Assembly: GCF_009711135.1 (NCBI RefSeq)
Contig: NZ_WMIC01000007.1
Coordinates: forward strand, 248,001 to 312,000
From: Flavobacterium sp. LC2016-01
Lineage (GTDB): Bacteria; Bacteroidota; Bacteroidia; Flavobacteriales; Flavobacteriaceae
DNA length: 64,000 bases
Direction: 5' to 3'
The notes below the pieces were generated by a model. That model was given only the letters and a program-made list of their open reading frames with translations. It did no database searches and was not told the DNA's origin. This document shows positions 14,429 to 23,581 of this stretch, in pieces (position 1 is the first letter of the stretch; the number at the start of each line of letters is the position of its first letter). The position numbers and the translations under genes are program-made.

Positions 14429-16837
14429 TTAGAATTTTACCTCTAACTTCTCTCCTTTTTTCAGTGTAATATTTTGTTTTTTATCGCCGAAGATCAACGT
14501 TGTGTTTCCACCAAGTTTAGAAGAAACTATCAATTTTTGAATTATTTTGTTACTCCAATTCATTTCGATTTCGAATCCGCCTCTGGCGCAAATACCGCTA
14601 ACGGACCCTTCTTCCCAAGCATCTGGTAAAGCAGGAAGCAATCTAATTTCGTTTTCGTCAGATTGAACCAGCATTTCGGCAACGGCGGCAGCACCTCCGA
14701 AATTTCCGTCGATTTGAAAAGGCGGATGCGCATCAAATAAATTCGGATACGTTCCTCCTCCTCGTCTTGGTTTATCTGTTTTCTTTTTATCCGGATCTAC
14801 ATAACGCAATAATTCACGGTACATTTTATAAGCACGATTTCCGTCCCAAAGTCTCGCCCACAGATTAATTCTCCAGCCTTTTGACCAGCCTGTAGTTTCG
14901 TCACCTTTTATTTCAAGTGTTTTCCTTGCTGCTTCGGCTAAATCTGGTGTTTTTTCAGGCGTAATATGATTACCGGGAAAAAGTCCGAATAAATGCGATT
15001 GATGACGGTGTTTTGGCTCCAAATCATCCCAGTCAAAATACCATTCCTGTAAATTTCCTTTTTTGCCAATTTGATACGGATGAAATTTAGCCAATGCTTT
15101 TTCAAGTTTATCTCTGAAATCGGCATCAACATTCAGCACTTTTGACGCTTTTATTGTTTTATCAAAACATTCGCGAATCATGGCTAAATCTGCAGTTCCT
15201 CCATAAAGTGTTGCTCCCACAAATCCGTCTGCGAGTTTATATTGATTTTCTGGTGATGTTGACGGCGATGTAATTGAATTTCCACTTTTATCTGTTGTCA
15301 GCCAGCCCAGACAAAATTCGGCAGCACCTTTCATCAACGGATAACCTTCTTTCTTTAAATATGCTTTGTCCTGACTAAAAACATAATGTTCCCAGATATG
15401 CGTACTCAGCCACGCGCCTGCTATTGGCCAGCACGCCCACATTGGTTCTTCTTTTCCAAATTGCCCAACTGGATTTGTCATTGCCCAAATATCAGAATTG
15501 TGCGCCGCTGCCCAGCCTTCTTTAACGCCGTAAAAAGTTTTAGCCGTAACTTTTCCAGTTACTGAAAGGTTTTTAATGAAACTCAACAAAGGCAAATGCA
15601 TCTCTGAAAGATTGGTGTTTTCTGCTAGCCAATAATTTTCTTCCAGATTAATATTCATCGTGTAATTACTGCTCCAAGGCGGATTTAAATACGGATTCCA
15701 TAATCCCTGCAAATTTGCTGGAACACCCATTGTTCTTGATGAACTGATCAATAAGTAACGTCCAAAATTAAAATACAAAATCTCTAGATTTTTATCTTCT
15801 TTTCCTTCTGAATATCGCAGTAAACGCTCATCTGTTGGCAAATCTGGTGCTGTGGTTTTTCCTAAATCTAAATTGACACGATTGAAGAATTTTTGATAAT
15901 CGGCAATATGAGATTCTTTTAATTTGTCGAATGGTTTTGCATACGCTTTGTTCAAATTTTGCAATGCATTTGTAATATCATCTATACCTTCGACTGCAGG
16001 ATTTTTGTCAAAGCCGTTAAAACTCGTTGCAACTGAAACAAAAATAATGGCTTCTGTTGCATCTTTTAAGGTTAAAGCTTCTCTGGAAGTTGTAATTTTT
16101 CCGTCTGTTTTTTTGATTTGGACCAAAGTCGTAAATTTTGTCCCTCTTTCTTTTATGCTAAGATATTTTGGCAAAACAGTATATCCAGCATTTTCATGAA
16201 TTGGCGCGGCACCGGTCATTACTAAGATATTACCTTTTACTTCAACAGTTGACTGTAAGAGGCTTTTTAAATTGATATCAAAATTCAACGCTCCTTTTTG
16301 ATCGGCTGTCAGTTTGATGATCATGATTTGATCTGGCGCTGAGACAAAATATTCACGAGTATATTTTATGCCGGCCATTTCGTAACTTACTTTTGATATG
16401 GCATTCGAAAGATCAAGTTCCCGATGGTAATTTACCGCTTTTCCTTTTTCAGAATTATTGATTTCCAGCGTTCCTAAAGGCGCATACGTTTCGGAGTTTT
16501 TACCTTGAACTTTTTTGTTGAGTTCTTCCGCCAGTTTATAGTTTTCGTTTTTTAATGCTTCGCGAATAGCCGGAATGTTTTTGTAAGCTTCCGGATTCAT
16601 ATTTGCATTTACCGGTTCGCCGGACCAAAGCGTAATATCGTTAAGATCGATTTTATCTAAATTTGCACCTCCATAAACTGTCGCACCCATTTTCCCGTTT
16701 CCTAAAACTAAGCTTTCTTCAAAGAATTCTGCGGGTTGATTGTACCATAAAACCTGTTTGGATTGTGCCGAAAGGTTTATGGCGTAAGATGTGAAAAGTA
16801 AAATGAGAAATGTTTTTTTTATGAGGTTTGAATTCAT
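14429..16837 (-). CDS. GH95 glycoside hydrolase, probable alpha-L-fucosidase
   Basis: An 802-residue exported enzyme with an N-terminal signal peptide ending near SAQ. It has the GH95 layout: N-terminal beta-sandwich (WYNQPAEFFEESLVLGNGKMG), an (alpha/alpha)6 barrel and a C-terminal beta domain. Barrel motifs include MNINLEENYW (the Asn pair that assists the base), SPENQYKL with the likely acid Glu, HRHQSHLFGLFPG, and DAHPPFQIDGNFGG with the likely Asp base. The family cleaves alpha-1,2-fucose (or alpha-L-galactose) by inversion. Last gene of a five-gene operon; with a CE20-like esterase upstream, a fucosylated and acetylated plant glycan such as xyloglucan is a reasonable but unproven substrate. 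Confidence 0.9.
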   Translation of the reverse strand: MNSNLIKKTFLILLFTSYAINLSAQSKQVLWYNQPAEFFEESLVLGNGKMGATVYGGANLDKIDLNDITLWSGEPVNANMNPEAYKNIPAIREALKNENYKLAEELNKKVQGKNSETYAPLGTLEINNSEKGKAVNYHRELDLSNAISKVSYEMAGIKYTREYFVSAPDQIMIIKLTADQKGALNFDINLKSLLQSTVEVKGNILVMTGAAPIHENAGYTVLPKYLSIKERGTKFTTLVQIKKTDGKITTSREALTLKDATEAIIFVSVATSFNGFDKNPAVEGIDDITNALQNLNKAYAKPFDKLKESHIADYQKFFNRVNLDLGKTTAPDLPTDERLLRYSEGKEDKNLEILYFNFGRYLLISSSRTMGVPANLQGLWNPYLNPPWSSNYTMNINLEENYWLAENTNLSEMHLPLLSFIKNLSVTGKVTAKTFYGVKEGWAAAHNSDIWAMTNPVGQFGKEEPMWACWPIAGAWLSTHIWEHYVFSQDKAYLKKEGYPLMKGAAEFCLGWLTTDKSGNSITSPSTSPENQYKLADGFVGATLYGGTADLAMIRECFDKTIKASKVLNVDADFRDKLEKALAKFHPYQIGKKGNLQEWYFDWDDLEPKHRHQSHLFGLFPGNHITPEKTPDLAEAARKTLEIKGDETTGWSKGWRINLWARLWDGNRAYKMYRELLRYVDPDKKKTDKPRRGGGTYPNLFDAHPPFQIDGNFGGAAAVAEMLVQSDENEIRLLPALPDAWEEGSVSGICARGGFEIEMNWSNKIIQKLIVSSKLGGNTTLIFGDKKQNITLKKGEKLEVKF

Positions 16838-16924
16838 GGCCGCATTTTTATTTTTATAAGTGTACTTTTTACAATATTAATCATTCCCCTAGAATTTCCT
16901 GCTGCGTTTATAGACATTTTATGC

Positions 16925-17037
16925 GCGTGAGGGATAGAAGCATGCTACCGAAGTAGCGCGTATAGCCCGACCGCATCCTGATAAGTGGGCGAATAAGCGC
17001 AAAGAAAGTTAGCCCGCTTATCAGGATGCGGTCACGC
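16925..17037. repeat. Structured intergenic element with 22-bp inverted arms
   Basis: Arms 16969-16990 and 17012-17033 pair with one mismatch around a 21-base loop. Before them is a small hairpin GCTAC-CGAA-GTAGC (16944-16957), and GCGTGA (16925) can pair with TCACGC (17032-17037) to enclose both. It is more GC-rich than its surroundings. It lies eight bases after the esterase stop and may end, stabilise or process the transcript before GH95. Confidence 0.65.
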
Positions 17038-17044
17038 CCAGAAA

Positions 17045-18991
17045 CTATTTACTAACCTTATATATTTCGTTTGCCGTAATCATTTCCCAATTATCAGTTC
17101 TGAAAGGAGATGCAGGGAATTTTTCTTTATTGAAAAGATTAATCTGCGTGTCGTCGTCTGCCCAGCCGTAATGAACGGCAACGGGATTTTGAACCTCATC
17201 GCTCGAAACGATTATTTTGTTGTCTTTAATTATCGCTTTCGCGGCATGAAAAACTTTGTCGGCTCCCGCGATTTCAAATCCTCTTAATTCATCGTTATTT
17301 GAAGTTGTTAAACCGCTTCCAATATTATCGAAAGTCAGAATAAGTTGGTTTCCTTTTATTTCTTGAGATTTATAAGTTGGTCCGCTAAAAATTTGTTTTT
17401 TGCCGTAAACGCTATTAAGTGCAATTGCCGCCAAACGTAATCCAACATCTTGTTTGTTTGTTGGGTGAATGTCTTTTGCGTTTCCAACATCGGTGGTAAC
17501 GGCCATTCCGGTGTTTTTTAATTTTAAAGTTTCGGACTGTGCTTCGCGAAGTTCTGCCCAGCGGCTTCCTTTTTTACTGTTTCCTCCATATTCATCAAAA
17601 GTCGATAATTGAACAAAGTAAAAAGGAAAATCGCCTTGTTTGAACTTGGTTCTCCAATCTGTGATCATTAATGGGAATGCTTTTTTATATTGATTGGCTC
17701 TCCAGACATTCGTCTCGCCCTGATACCACAAAACGCCTTGAATTGCATAAGGAACTAGCGGATTTACCATTGCATTGTACAATAATGACGGATAACTATT
17801 TGGCGATAATGACGTTTTTACAGCAATTACTCTAAATTTCCATTTTCCGTCAAGCGGAAGAACTTTGGTGCCAATAGTTAGTTTTAAATCTTCCGATTCT
17901 CCATAAATACCTCCGCCTCCGCCGTTATCGACAATTCTCACGGCAATTACGTTTTTTCCTTCTTTTAAAACATTTTCTGGTATTTGATAAATACGTTTGG
18001 CATCATATTGAAAATTTTTTCCAACTTCAATTCCATTTACGTACGTAATGTCTTCATCGTCGATTTTGGCTAAACGCAGCGTTGCTTTATTTTTAATATC
18101 TTCTGCCGAAAGTGTGATTGTTTTTCGCATCCAAACTACGCCGTCTAAATCGCCAAGAAGCTGACTTTCCCATATACTAGGCGTATTTAATTCGCCCCAT
18201 GAAGTATCGTCAAAAGAAAGTTCTTTGAATGTATCTTCATTTGCTGTACTTACTGCGGTTCCTTGAATTTTTTCGATTCTTTCTTTCATTCGTTCTGCGT
18301 ACAATTTTGAAATAGAATCGACATTCATAACGGGAACATCGGCGATCATGTTTTTAAATTCAGGGCTTTTTTCGAATGCTTCACGGCTTGTCCAAGTTTC
18401 GACATTGGTTCCTCCCCAAGAAGTATTGATGATTCCTATTGGGATTTTTAATTCGGCATACAGTTTTCTGGCAAAATAAAATCCGACAGCGGTGAAATTA
18501 CCAACTGTTTCTTTGCTTGAAGCTTCCCATTTTCCTGCTTTTAAATCCTCTTTTGGTTTTCCGCTAAAATCTCGCTCGACACCAAAATGGCGAATCATTG
18601 GATAATCAGCATTGTTCATTTCTTTTTCAGCGTTTATGGTTTTAAAAACCTGAAATTCCATATTCGATTGTCCGCTGCAAATCCATACTTCACCAACTAA
18701 AACATTTTTAATCGTGATTTTATTTTTTCCGATGATAACTAATTCGAAAGGTCCGCCTGCTTTTTCAGCACCTAAATTGACGATCCATTTTCCGTTTTTA
18801 TCAGCCTGTGTTTTTTTGATTTGTTTGTTGAAATGAATTTCTACTTTTTCATTGGCATCAGCAAAACCCCAAACTGGGATTGTTTTATTACGCTGTAATA
18901 CCATTCCGTCTGAAAATAGCAGAGGCATTTTGACATTGGCATTTGCAATTATGCCACATAGAAGTAAAAAAAAGACTGTGATTTTTTTCAT
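17045..18991 (-). CDS. Sialate O-acetylesterase-like SGNH carbohydrate esterase (CE20-like)
   Basis: A 648-residue exported esterase (signal peptide about residues 1-18). After an N-terminal beta domain the SGNH block I CSGQSNMEF gives the nucleophile Ser106. The SGNH core is interrupted by a jelly-roll of the GH2 sugar-binding type (about residues 245-380, DTSWGELNTPSIWE to GIYGESEDLKL), and resumes with GVLWYQGETN and a C-terminal catalytic Asp/His region (DIHPTNK). This split-core layout is that of CE20 acetylesterases, which deacetylate xyloglucan; sialate esterases share the fold. Fourth gene of the operon, flanked by two large hairpins. Confidence 0.87.
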   Translation of the reverse strand: MKKITVFFLLLCGIIANANVKMPLLFSDGMVLQRNKTIPVWGFADANEKVEIHFNKQIKKTQADKNGKWIVNLGAEKAGGPFELVIIGKNKITIKNVLVGEVWICSGQSNMEFQVFKTINAEKEMNNADYPMIRHFGVERDFSGKPKEDLKAGKWEASSKETVGNFTAVGFYFARKLYAELKIPIGIINTSWGGTNVETWTSREAFEKSPEFKNMIADVPVMNVDSISKLYAERMKERIEKIQGTAVSTANEDTFKELSFDDTSWGELNTPSIWESQLLGDLDGVVWMRKTITLSAEDIKNKATLRLAKIDDEDITYVNGIEVGKNFQYDAKRIYQIPENVLKEGKNVIAVRIVDNGGGGGIYGESEDLKLTIGTKVLPLDGKWKFRVIAVKTSLSPNSYPSLLYNAMVNPLVPYAIQGVLWYQGETNVWRANQYKKAFPLMITDWRTKFKQGDFPFYFVQLSTFDEYGGNSKKGSRWAELREAQSETLKLKNTGMAVTTDVGNAKDIHPTNKQDVGLRLAAIALNSVYGKKQIFSGPTYKSQEIKGNQLILTFDNIGSGLTTSNNDELRGFEIAGADKVFHAAKAIIKDNKIIVSSDEVQNPVAVHYGWADDDTQINLFNKEKFPASPFRTDNWEMITANEIYKVSK

Positions 18992-19013
18992 TTTTTCTAA
19001 TATAAAAAATTAA

Positions 19014-19089
19014 ACCATATAAGGAATATAAGTAAAGTTAAGCTAACCTCTTGAGGCTACACTTAAATCACTTATATTCCTTATATGGT
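19014..19089. repeat. Hairpin element with perfect 20-bp arms
   Basis: Arms 19014-19033 (starting ACCATATAAGG) and 19070-19089 are exactly complementary around a 36-base loop that contains a smaller stem (CCTC-TTGA-GGC). It lies between the GH3 stop and the esterase start, leaving only 22 bases before the esterase ATG. Likely a dispersed element now acting as an intercistronic hairpin. Confidence 0.75.
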
Positions 19090-19107
19090 AAATTTACTGT
19101 TTTCTTC

Positions 19108-21342
19108 TTACTGAATTGTTATCGCAATCTCAGTTTTGATATCTCGTGATGAGTTTCCAATTTTCAACGTATATTTTCCTGGTTCAACTGTCCATTTTTT
19201 TGCCGAAACATTATAATACGCTAATTCTTTTACCGGAATTTGGATCGTAACCGTTTCTGAACTTCCTGATTTTACCAATACTTTTTTAAACCCTTTTAAT
19301 TCTTTTGAAGCACGAGTTACTTTAGAATCTGCTTTAGAAGAATATACCTGAACAACTTCCTTTCCATCAACTTTACCTGTATTTTTTACCTCAGCAGAAA
19401 CTGAAATTACGTCATTTTCAGCATATGAAGTTTTATCTGTTTTCGCATTTTCTATAGCAAAAGTGGTGTATGATAATCCGTAACCAAAAGGAAATAACGG
19501 TGCAATATTTTTAGTGTCAAACCAACGGTAACCTATCAAAATTCCCTCTGCATAATTCACTGATTTTCCTCCTGGAAAACTGTTTGTCGCGTGCGCTGGA
19601 GAATCCATAATATTTTTAGGCATTGTCCAAGGCAGTTTCCCTGACGGATTTACCTTTCCAAGCAATACATCAGCCAAAGCATTTCCTCCTTCAGAACCAT
19701 TAAACCAGCTCCAAACTACTGCGGGCGATTTTTTAGTAATTTCATCAATATCAAATGGAGCTCCAGCAATCATTACAACAATAGTTCTCGGATTTACTGC
19801 CAATACTTTTTTGATTAATTCTTCCTGTCCAAAAGGCAATTTCAAAGTTCTTCTATCAGAAGCTTCAGTTTCATAATCACGATTTGAACCTGCAAAAATC
19901 ACCGCAACATCCGATTTTTTAGCTGCTTCAACCGCTTCCTGAACTTTTGCTGAATCTAGTTCATCAATAGTTACAGGACCGTTTAATGTAATATCGCCCA
20001 GTTTTCCTTTATTTTTTTTGTCATAACGCTCTAAATAACCTTCGGCATAATTGATTTTTATAGAAGAAGGCAATCTGTTTTTTAGACCATCAAGCGGTGT
20101 AACTTCTCTTTTTGTTTTTACTCCGGCACCAAATCCGCCCAAAGCATTTTTCTTCATCGCATTGTTTCCAATAACGGCGATAGATTTTACTCCATCCAAT
20201 TTTAAAGGCAAAGCATTGTTGCTGTTTTTCAATAACACAATATCTTCTGCTGCAATTTTGTAGGCATCTTGATAATGTGCTTCTGTCGAAATACTTCCTT
20301 TCTCACGGTCTTTTCCACCTATGGCTTTTACTTGGAACAAAACTCTCAAAATACGTTTTACATGCAGATCGATTTCAGTTTCTGGAATTTCTCCCGCTTT
20401 TACGGCTGCAATTAATTTATCTGCCAAGAAAAATTCATTGAAAGGTTTTGGAGTTCCCATTTCAATATCAAGTCCGCTTTTTAGTGATTTTACAGTTGAA
20501 TGTACCGCTGCCCAATCTGAAACTACAATACCTTTAAATCCCCATTCATCGCGAAGGATTTTATTCAGCATATAATCGTTTTCACATAAATATTCGCCTC
20601 TAAATTTATTGTAAGCGCCCATTATGGCATACGATTTTGCTTCTTTTACAGCAGCTTCAAATGCCGGAAGATAAATTTCACGCAGTGTACGTTCATCCAT
20701 TTGAACATCTACAAAATCACGATTGGTTTCTTGATTGTTTGCCGCATAATGTTTTACACACGCCATTACATCTTTTTCCTGTAAACCAACGATCAAAGGC
20801 ACCGCAATTTTTTTATTCAAAAATGGATCTTCTGACATGTATTCATATGTTCTTCCTCCAAGCGGTGTTCTGACCATATTAATTGCTGGCGAAAGCAGCA
20901 TGTCTTTATCTCTGGCACGCAATTCTTCTCCTAAACTATTTCCGAAAGTGTGTGCCATTTCTGCATTCCAAGTTGCAGCCAAACCGCCTCCCGCAGGATA
21001 ATAGGTTGCAAAATCATTTGTTAATCCGGCTGGCGCCCAGCTGTCTCTTGAGATTTCCTCGCGAACTCCCAGCGGTCCATCGGCCATTTTTAATTCGGGA
21101 ATCCCCAAACGCTCTACAGCTCCGGTACTGAACATGCTATTTCCGTGCAGCATTCCAATTTTCTCCTCAAGTGTCATTTGAGAAACTAATTTATCTATTT
21201 CGGCATCGTGTTCTGATCCTATTTCTTTTCCTTGATATTCTTTCTGAACGGTTTCAGAACCTGAATTTTGTGTTTCATTTTTACACGAAACAAAAAACAT
21301 AAGCGTCATCGCTGCCGAGAAGTATATAAATTTGTTTTTCAT
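19108..21342 (-). CDS. GH3 beta-glycosidase lipoprotein
   Basis: A 744-residue family 3 glycosidase, probably a beta-glucosidase or beta-xylosidase. A lipoprotein signal peptide precedes Cys20 (FFVSCKNE). The (beta/alpha)8 domain (about 50-340) has the substrate-binding RxxD/KHYAANNQE segment and the nucleophile Asp276 in VVSDWAAV. The alpha/beta sandwich (about 365-590) carries the likely acid/base Glu (ETEASDRRTL region), and a fibronectin-III-like domain closes the protein. Third gene of the operon; removes terminal sugars from oligosaccharides in the periplasm or at the membrane. Confidence 0.92.
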   Translation of the reverse strand: MKNKFIYFSAAMTLMFFVSCKNETQNSGSETVQKEYQGKEIGSEHDAEIDKLVSQMTLEEKIGMLHGNSMFSTGAVERLGIPELKMADGPLGVREEISRDSWAPAGLTNDFATYYPAGGGLAATWNAEMAHTFGNSLGEELRARDKDMLLSPAINMVRTPLGGRTYEYMSEDPFLNKKIAVPLIVGLQEKDVMACVKHYAANNQETNRDFVDVQMDERTLREIYLPAFEAAVKEAKSYAIMGAYNKFRGEYLCENDYMLNKILRDEWGFKGIVVSDWAAVHSTVKSLKSGLDIEMGTPKPFNEFFLADKLIAAVKAGEIPETEIDLHVKRILRVLFQVKAIGGKDREKGSISTEAHYQDAYKIAAEDIVLLKNSNNALPLKLDGVKSIAVIGNNAMKKNALGGFGAGVKTKREVTPLDGLKNRLPSSIKINYAEGYLERYDKKNKGKLGDITLNGPVTIDELDSAKVQEAVEAAKKSDVAVIFAGSNRDYETEASDRRTLKLPFGQEELIKKVLAVNPRTIVVMIAGAPFDIDEITKKSPAVVWSWFNGSEGGNALADVLLGKVNPSGKLPWTMPKNIMDSPAHATNSFPGGKSVNYAEGILIGYRWFDTKNIAPLFPFGYGLSYTTFAIENAKTDKTSYAENDVISVSAEVKNTGKVDGKEVVQVYSSKADSKVTRASKELKGFKKVLVKSGSSETVTIQIPVKELAYYNVSAKKWTVEPGKYTLKIGNSSRDIKTEIAITIQ

Positions 21343-21395
21343 TAATTGTGGTTTTTAGTTTTTGATAGTTATGTTTTTTTTAAAATCTAAATTAA

Positions 21396-23402
21396 TTATA
21401 ATTTCTTGAATCTTACTGCGGCGCCACCAGCTCCGCCTAACTGTAATTTAAGAACATCTGAAGCTTTTACTGCTTTCTTAGAAATTGCAACGGCTTCCGG
21501 GTTGTGTTTTTGATCAGTTTTTTCAGCATCCACATAAATCTGCGCCTCGTAATTTGCATTGGAATCTAAGAAAGAAAGTGAAATTTCAACCTCTCTTGGA
21601 TTTTCATTTGTCAAAGTTCCTAAATACCAATCGGCACTGTTTCTGTCTTTTCTTGCCGTTGTGATGTATTCACCAATTTTTCCTTCTAAGATTTTAGTAT
21701 CTTCCCAATCGGTCGGAACATCTTTTAAGAATTGCAATGCTGGCTTTCCTTCATAATTTTCTGGAAGATCAGCCAACATTTGAATTGGAGAATAAATCGT
21801 TACATACAATGCTAATTGCTGTCCCACTGTTCCCTGAATTCTTTTTCCCGGATAACCTTGTTTTACCTCAACATCAAAAATTCCAGGTGTGAAATCCATT
21901 GGTCCAGAAAGTAATCTTGTAAACGGAATGATACTTAAATGATTTGGCGGATTTCCTTCGCTCCAGGCATTATATTCTTGTCCGCGCGCTGCTTCTCTTG
22001 AAACCATGTTTGGATACGTTCTTCGTTCGCCGGTATCTTTTATCGATTCGTGGTATAGAACAGCCAAATCATATTGTGCTGCTTTTTCTAAAATGTATCT
22101 AAAATAATTTACTCCAAACTGCCCAAAATGCATTTGTTTCATATTCAATTTAGAACCTACGTGACCAATTTTCACGGTATGAATTCCGAGTCTTTTATAT
22201 AAAGCAAAACCTTCATCAACTTCCTTCAAATAATTAATCAAGTTTGAACCCGTTTCATGGTAACCAATTAATTCGATGTTGTTTTTCTTTCCATATTCTA
22301 CGACTTTTTCTAAGTCGAAATTGTCAGCGGTTTTGGTGAAACTAAACATGTGCATACGGTTTTCATACCAGCCCGGCGTCCAGCCCTTGTTCCAGCCTTC
22401 GATCAATAAATGATGGAAACCTTCTTTTGCTGTAAAATCAATATATTCTTCGGCGTGTTTTGTTGTTGCACCTTGTTTATCGCTTTCCCAGAAAGTATAT
22501 TTTCCAATGTGCATTCCCCACCAAATTCCTAAATATTTATAAGGTTTGAAATAAGTATTTGTGTTTTTTAATTTGTTTGGTTCATTTAAGTTTAAAACCA
22601 AATATGAAGTAATCAATTCACCCGGATTTTCTCCAATTTGAATCGTTCTCCAAGAAGAAGTAAATGAATCTTTTACACGAACTTTAACGCCATCTGCCCA
22701 CGGCACTAGATCCGATTTTAATTCGGTTCCTTTTGTATTTACCAAAGTCATACTGGCAAAATTTACCAAATTTGCTTCGTGAAAACTTAAGGCTAAACCA
22801 CTTTTGCTTTCAATTGTAAGTGGTGTCAAAACGGTATCAAGTGTACTTACCGGTGCATCTTTAAAAAGATATTCGTCGCGATTTTCTCTGTTTGCCGGAA
22901 TCCACCATGCTTTTCCGTCTTCTTTTAAATTAAAAGTTGTTTTTTCATCCATGATGAAAATACTGTCTTTTACATTTTGTTTTGGGTAAACATATCGAAA
23001 TGCAATTCCGTCATCGAAAGCTCTAAACTGAATTTCGAGTTTGCGTTTGTTACCGCTTTTTTGTTGTAATTGAACCGAAAGCTGGTTATAATGATTTCTG
23101 ATGTTTTTCTTTTCTCCCCAAACTTGTTCCCAAGTTTCATCAAACGTAGAAGTTTTTGTTCCTTTAATTTCAAAATTTGAACTTAAATCTTCATTTCCTT
23201 TCAGCAAAAATCCCATATCTGACGAAGAAATTATTTCGTTTTTTCCGTGTGAAACAGCATATTTTGGAGCATTTTTTACCAGCTCAAATTTGATTTTATT
23301 CTGCCCGTTTGGCGAAGCCAATTCGTAAGCATTTTTTGTTTTTTGACTGTATCCAATCGAAACAGAAAGTAATAAAGCGGAAAGAATTAGACCTTTTTTC
23401 AT
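21396..23402 (-). CDS. GH97 glycosidase, SusB-type (inverting)
   Basis: A 668-residue exported enzyme of family GH97, with N-terminal beta-supersandwich, central (beta/alpha)8 barrel and C-terminal beta domain. Barrel motifs GYHETGSN, LYHESIKDTGERRTYP and SREAARGQEYN supply the calcium-binding and catalytic Glu residues of SusB. The strand where retaining GH97 enzymes carry their Asp nucleophile reads TVKIGHVGS, with no Asp, so an inverting alpha-glucosidase-type mechanism is predicted rather than alpha-galactosidase. An ATG six codons upstream (23420) is possible, but the 23402 start gives a cleaner signal peptide. Second gene of the operon. Confidence 0.88.
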   Translation of the reverse strand: MKKGLILSALLLSVSIGYSQKTKNAYELASPNGQNKIKFELVKNAPKYAVSHGKNEIISSSDMGFLLKGNEDLSSNFEIKGTKTSTFDETWEQVWGEKKNIRNHYNQLSVQLQQKSGNKRKLEIQFRAFDDGIAFRYVYPKQNVKDSIFIMDEKTTFNLKEDGKAWWIPANRENRDEYLFKDAPVSTLDTVLTPLTIESKSGLALSFHEANLVNFASMTLVNTKGTELKSDLVPWADGVKVRVKDSFTSSWRTIQIGENPGELITSYLVLNLNEPNKLKNTNTYFKPYKYLGIWWGMHIGKYTFWESDKQGATTKHAEEYIDFTAKEGFHHLLIEGWNKGWTPGWYENRMHMFSFTKTADNFDLEKVVEYGKKNNIELIGYHETGSNLINYLKEVDEGFALYKRLGIHTVKIGHVGSKLNMKQMHFGQFGVNYFRYILEKAAQYDLAVLYHESIKDTGERRTYPNMVSREAARGQEYNAWSEGNPPNHLSIIPFTRLLSGPMDFTPGIFDVEVKQGYPGKRIQGTVGQQLALYVTIYSPIQMLADLPENYEGKPALQFLKDVPTDWEDTKILEGKIGEYITTARKDRNSADWYLGTLTNENPREVEISLSFLDSNANYEAQIYVDAEKTDQKHNPEAVAISKKAVKASDVLKLQLGGAGGAAVRFKKL

Positions 23403-23428
23403 GATATTTTCTTTATTCATTTTTTAAT

Positions 23429-23461
23429 AAATCGGACGAAAATTAGCCTTTCGCCCGATTT
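23429..23461 (-). terminator. Intercistronic hairpin between GH2 and GH97
   Basis: AAATCGG-A-CGAAA pairs with TTTCG-C-CCGATTT, one internal mismatch. It may attenuate transcription or protect the upstream GH2 message. Confidence 0.55.
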
Positions 23462-23581
23462 AGAAACTCAATAAAAACTATTTTTTGTTGGCTATTCTCT
23501 AAAACAGACAACTATATATTTAAAATAATTGAACCATCACTTCAAGACTACAAATTCTTCTATTTATTTTAGCCTGAAAAC

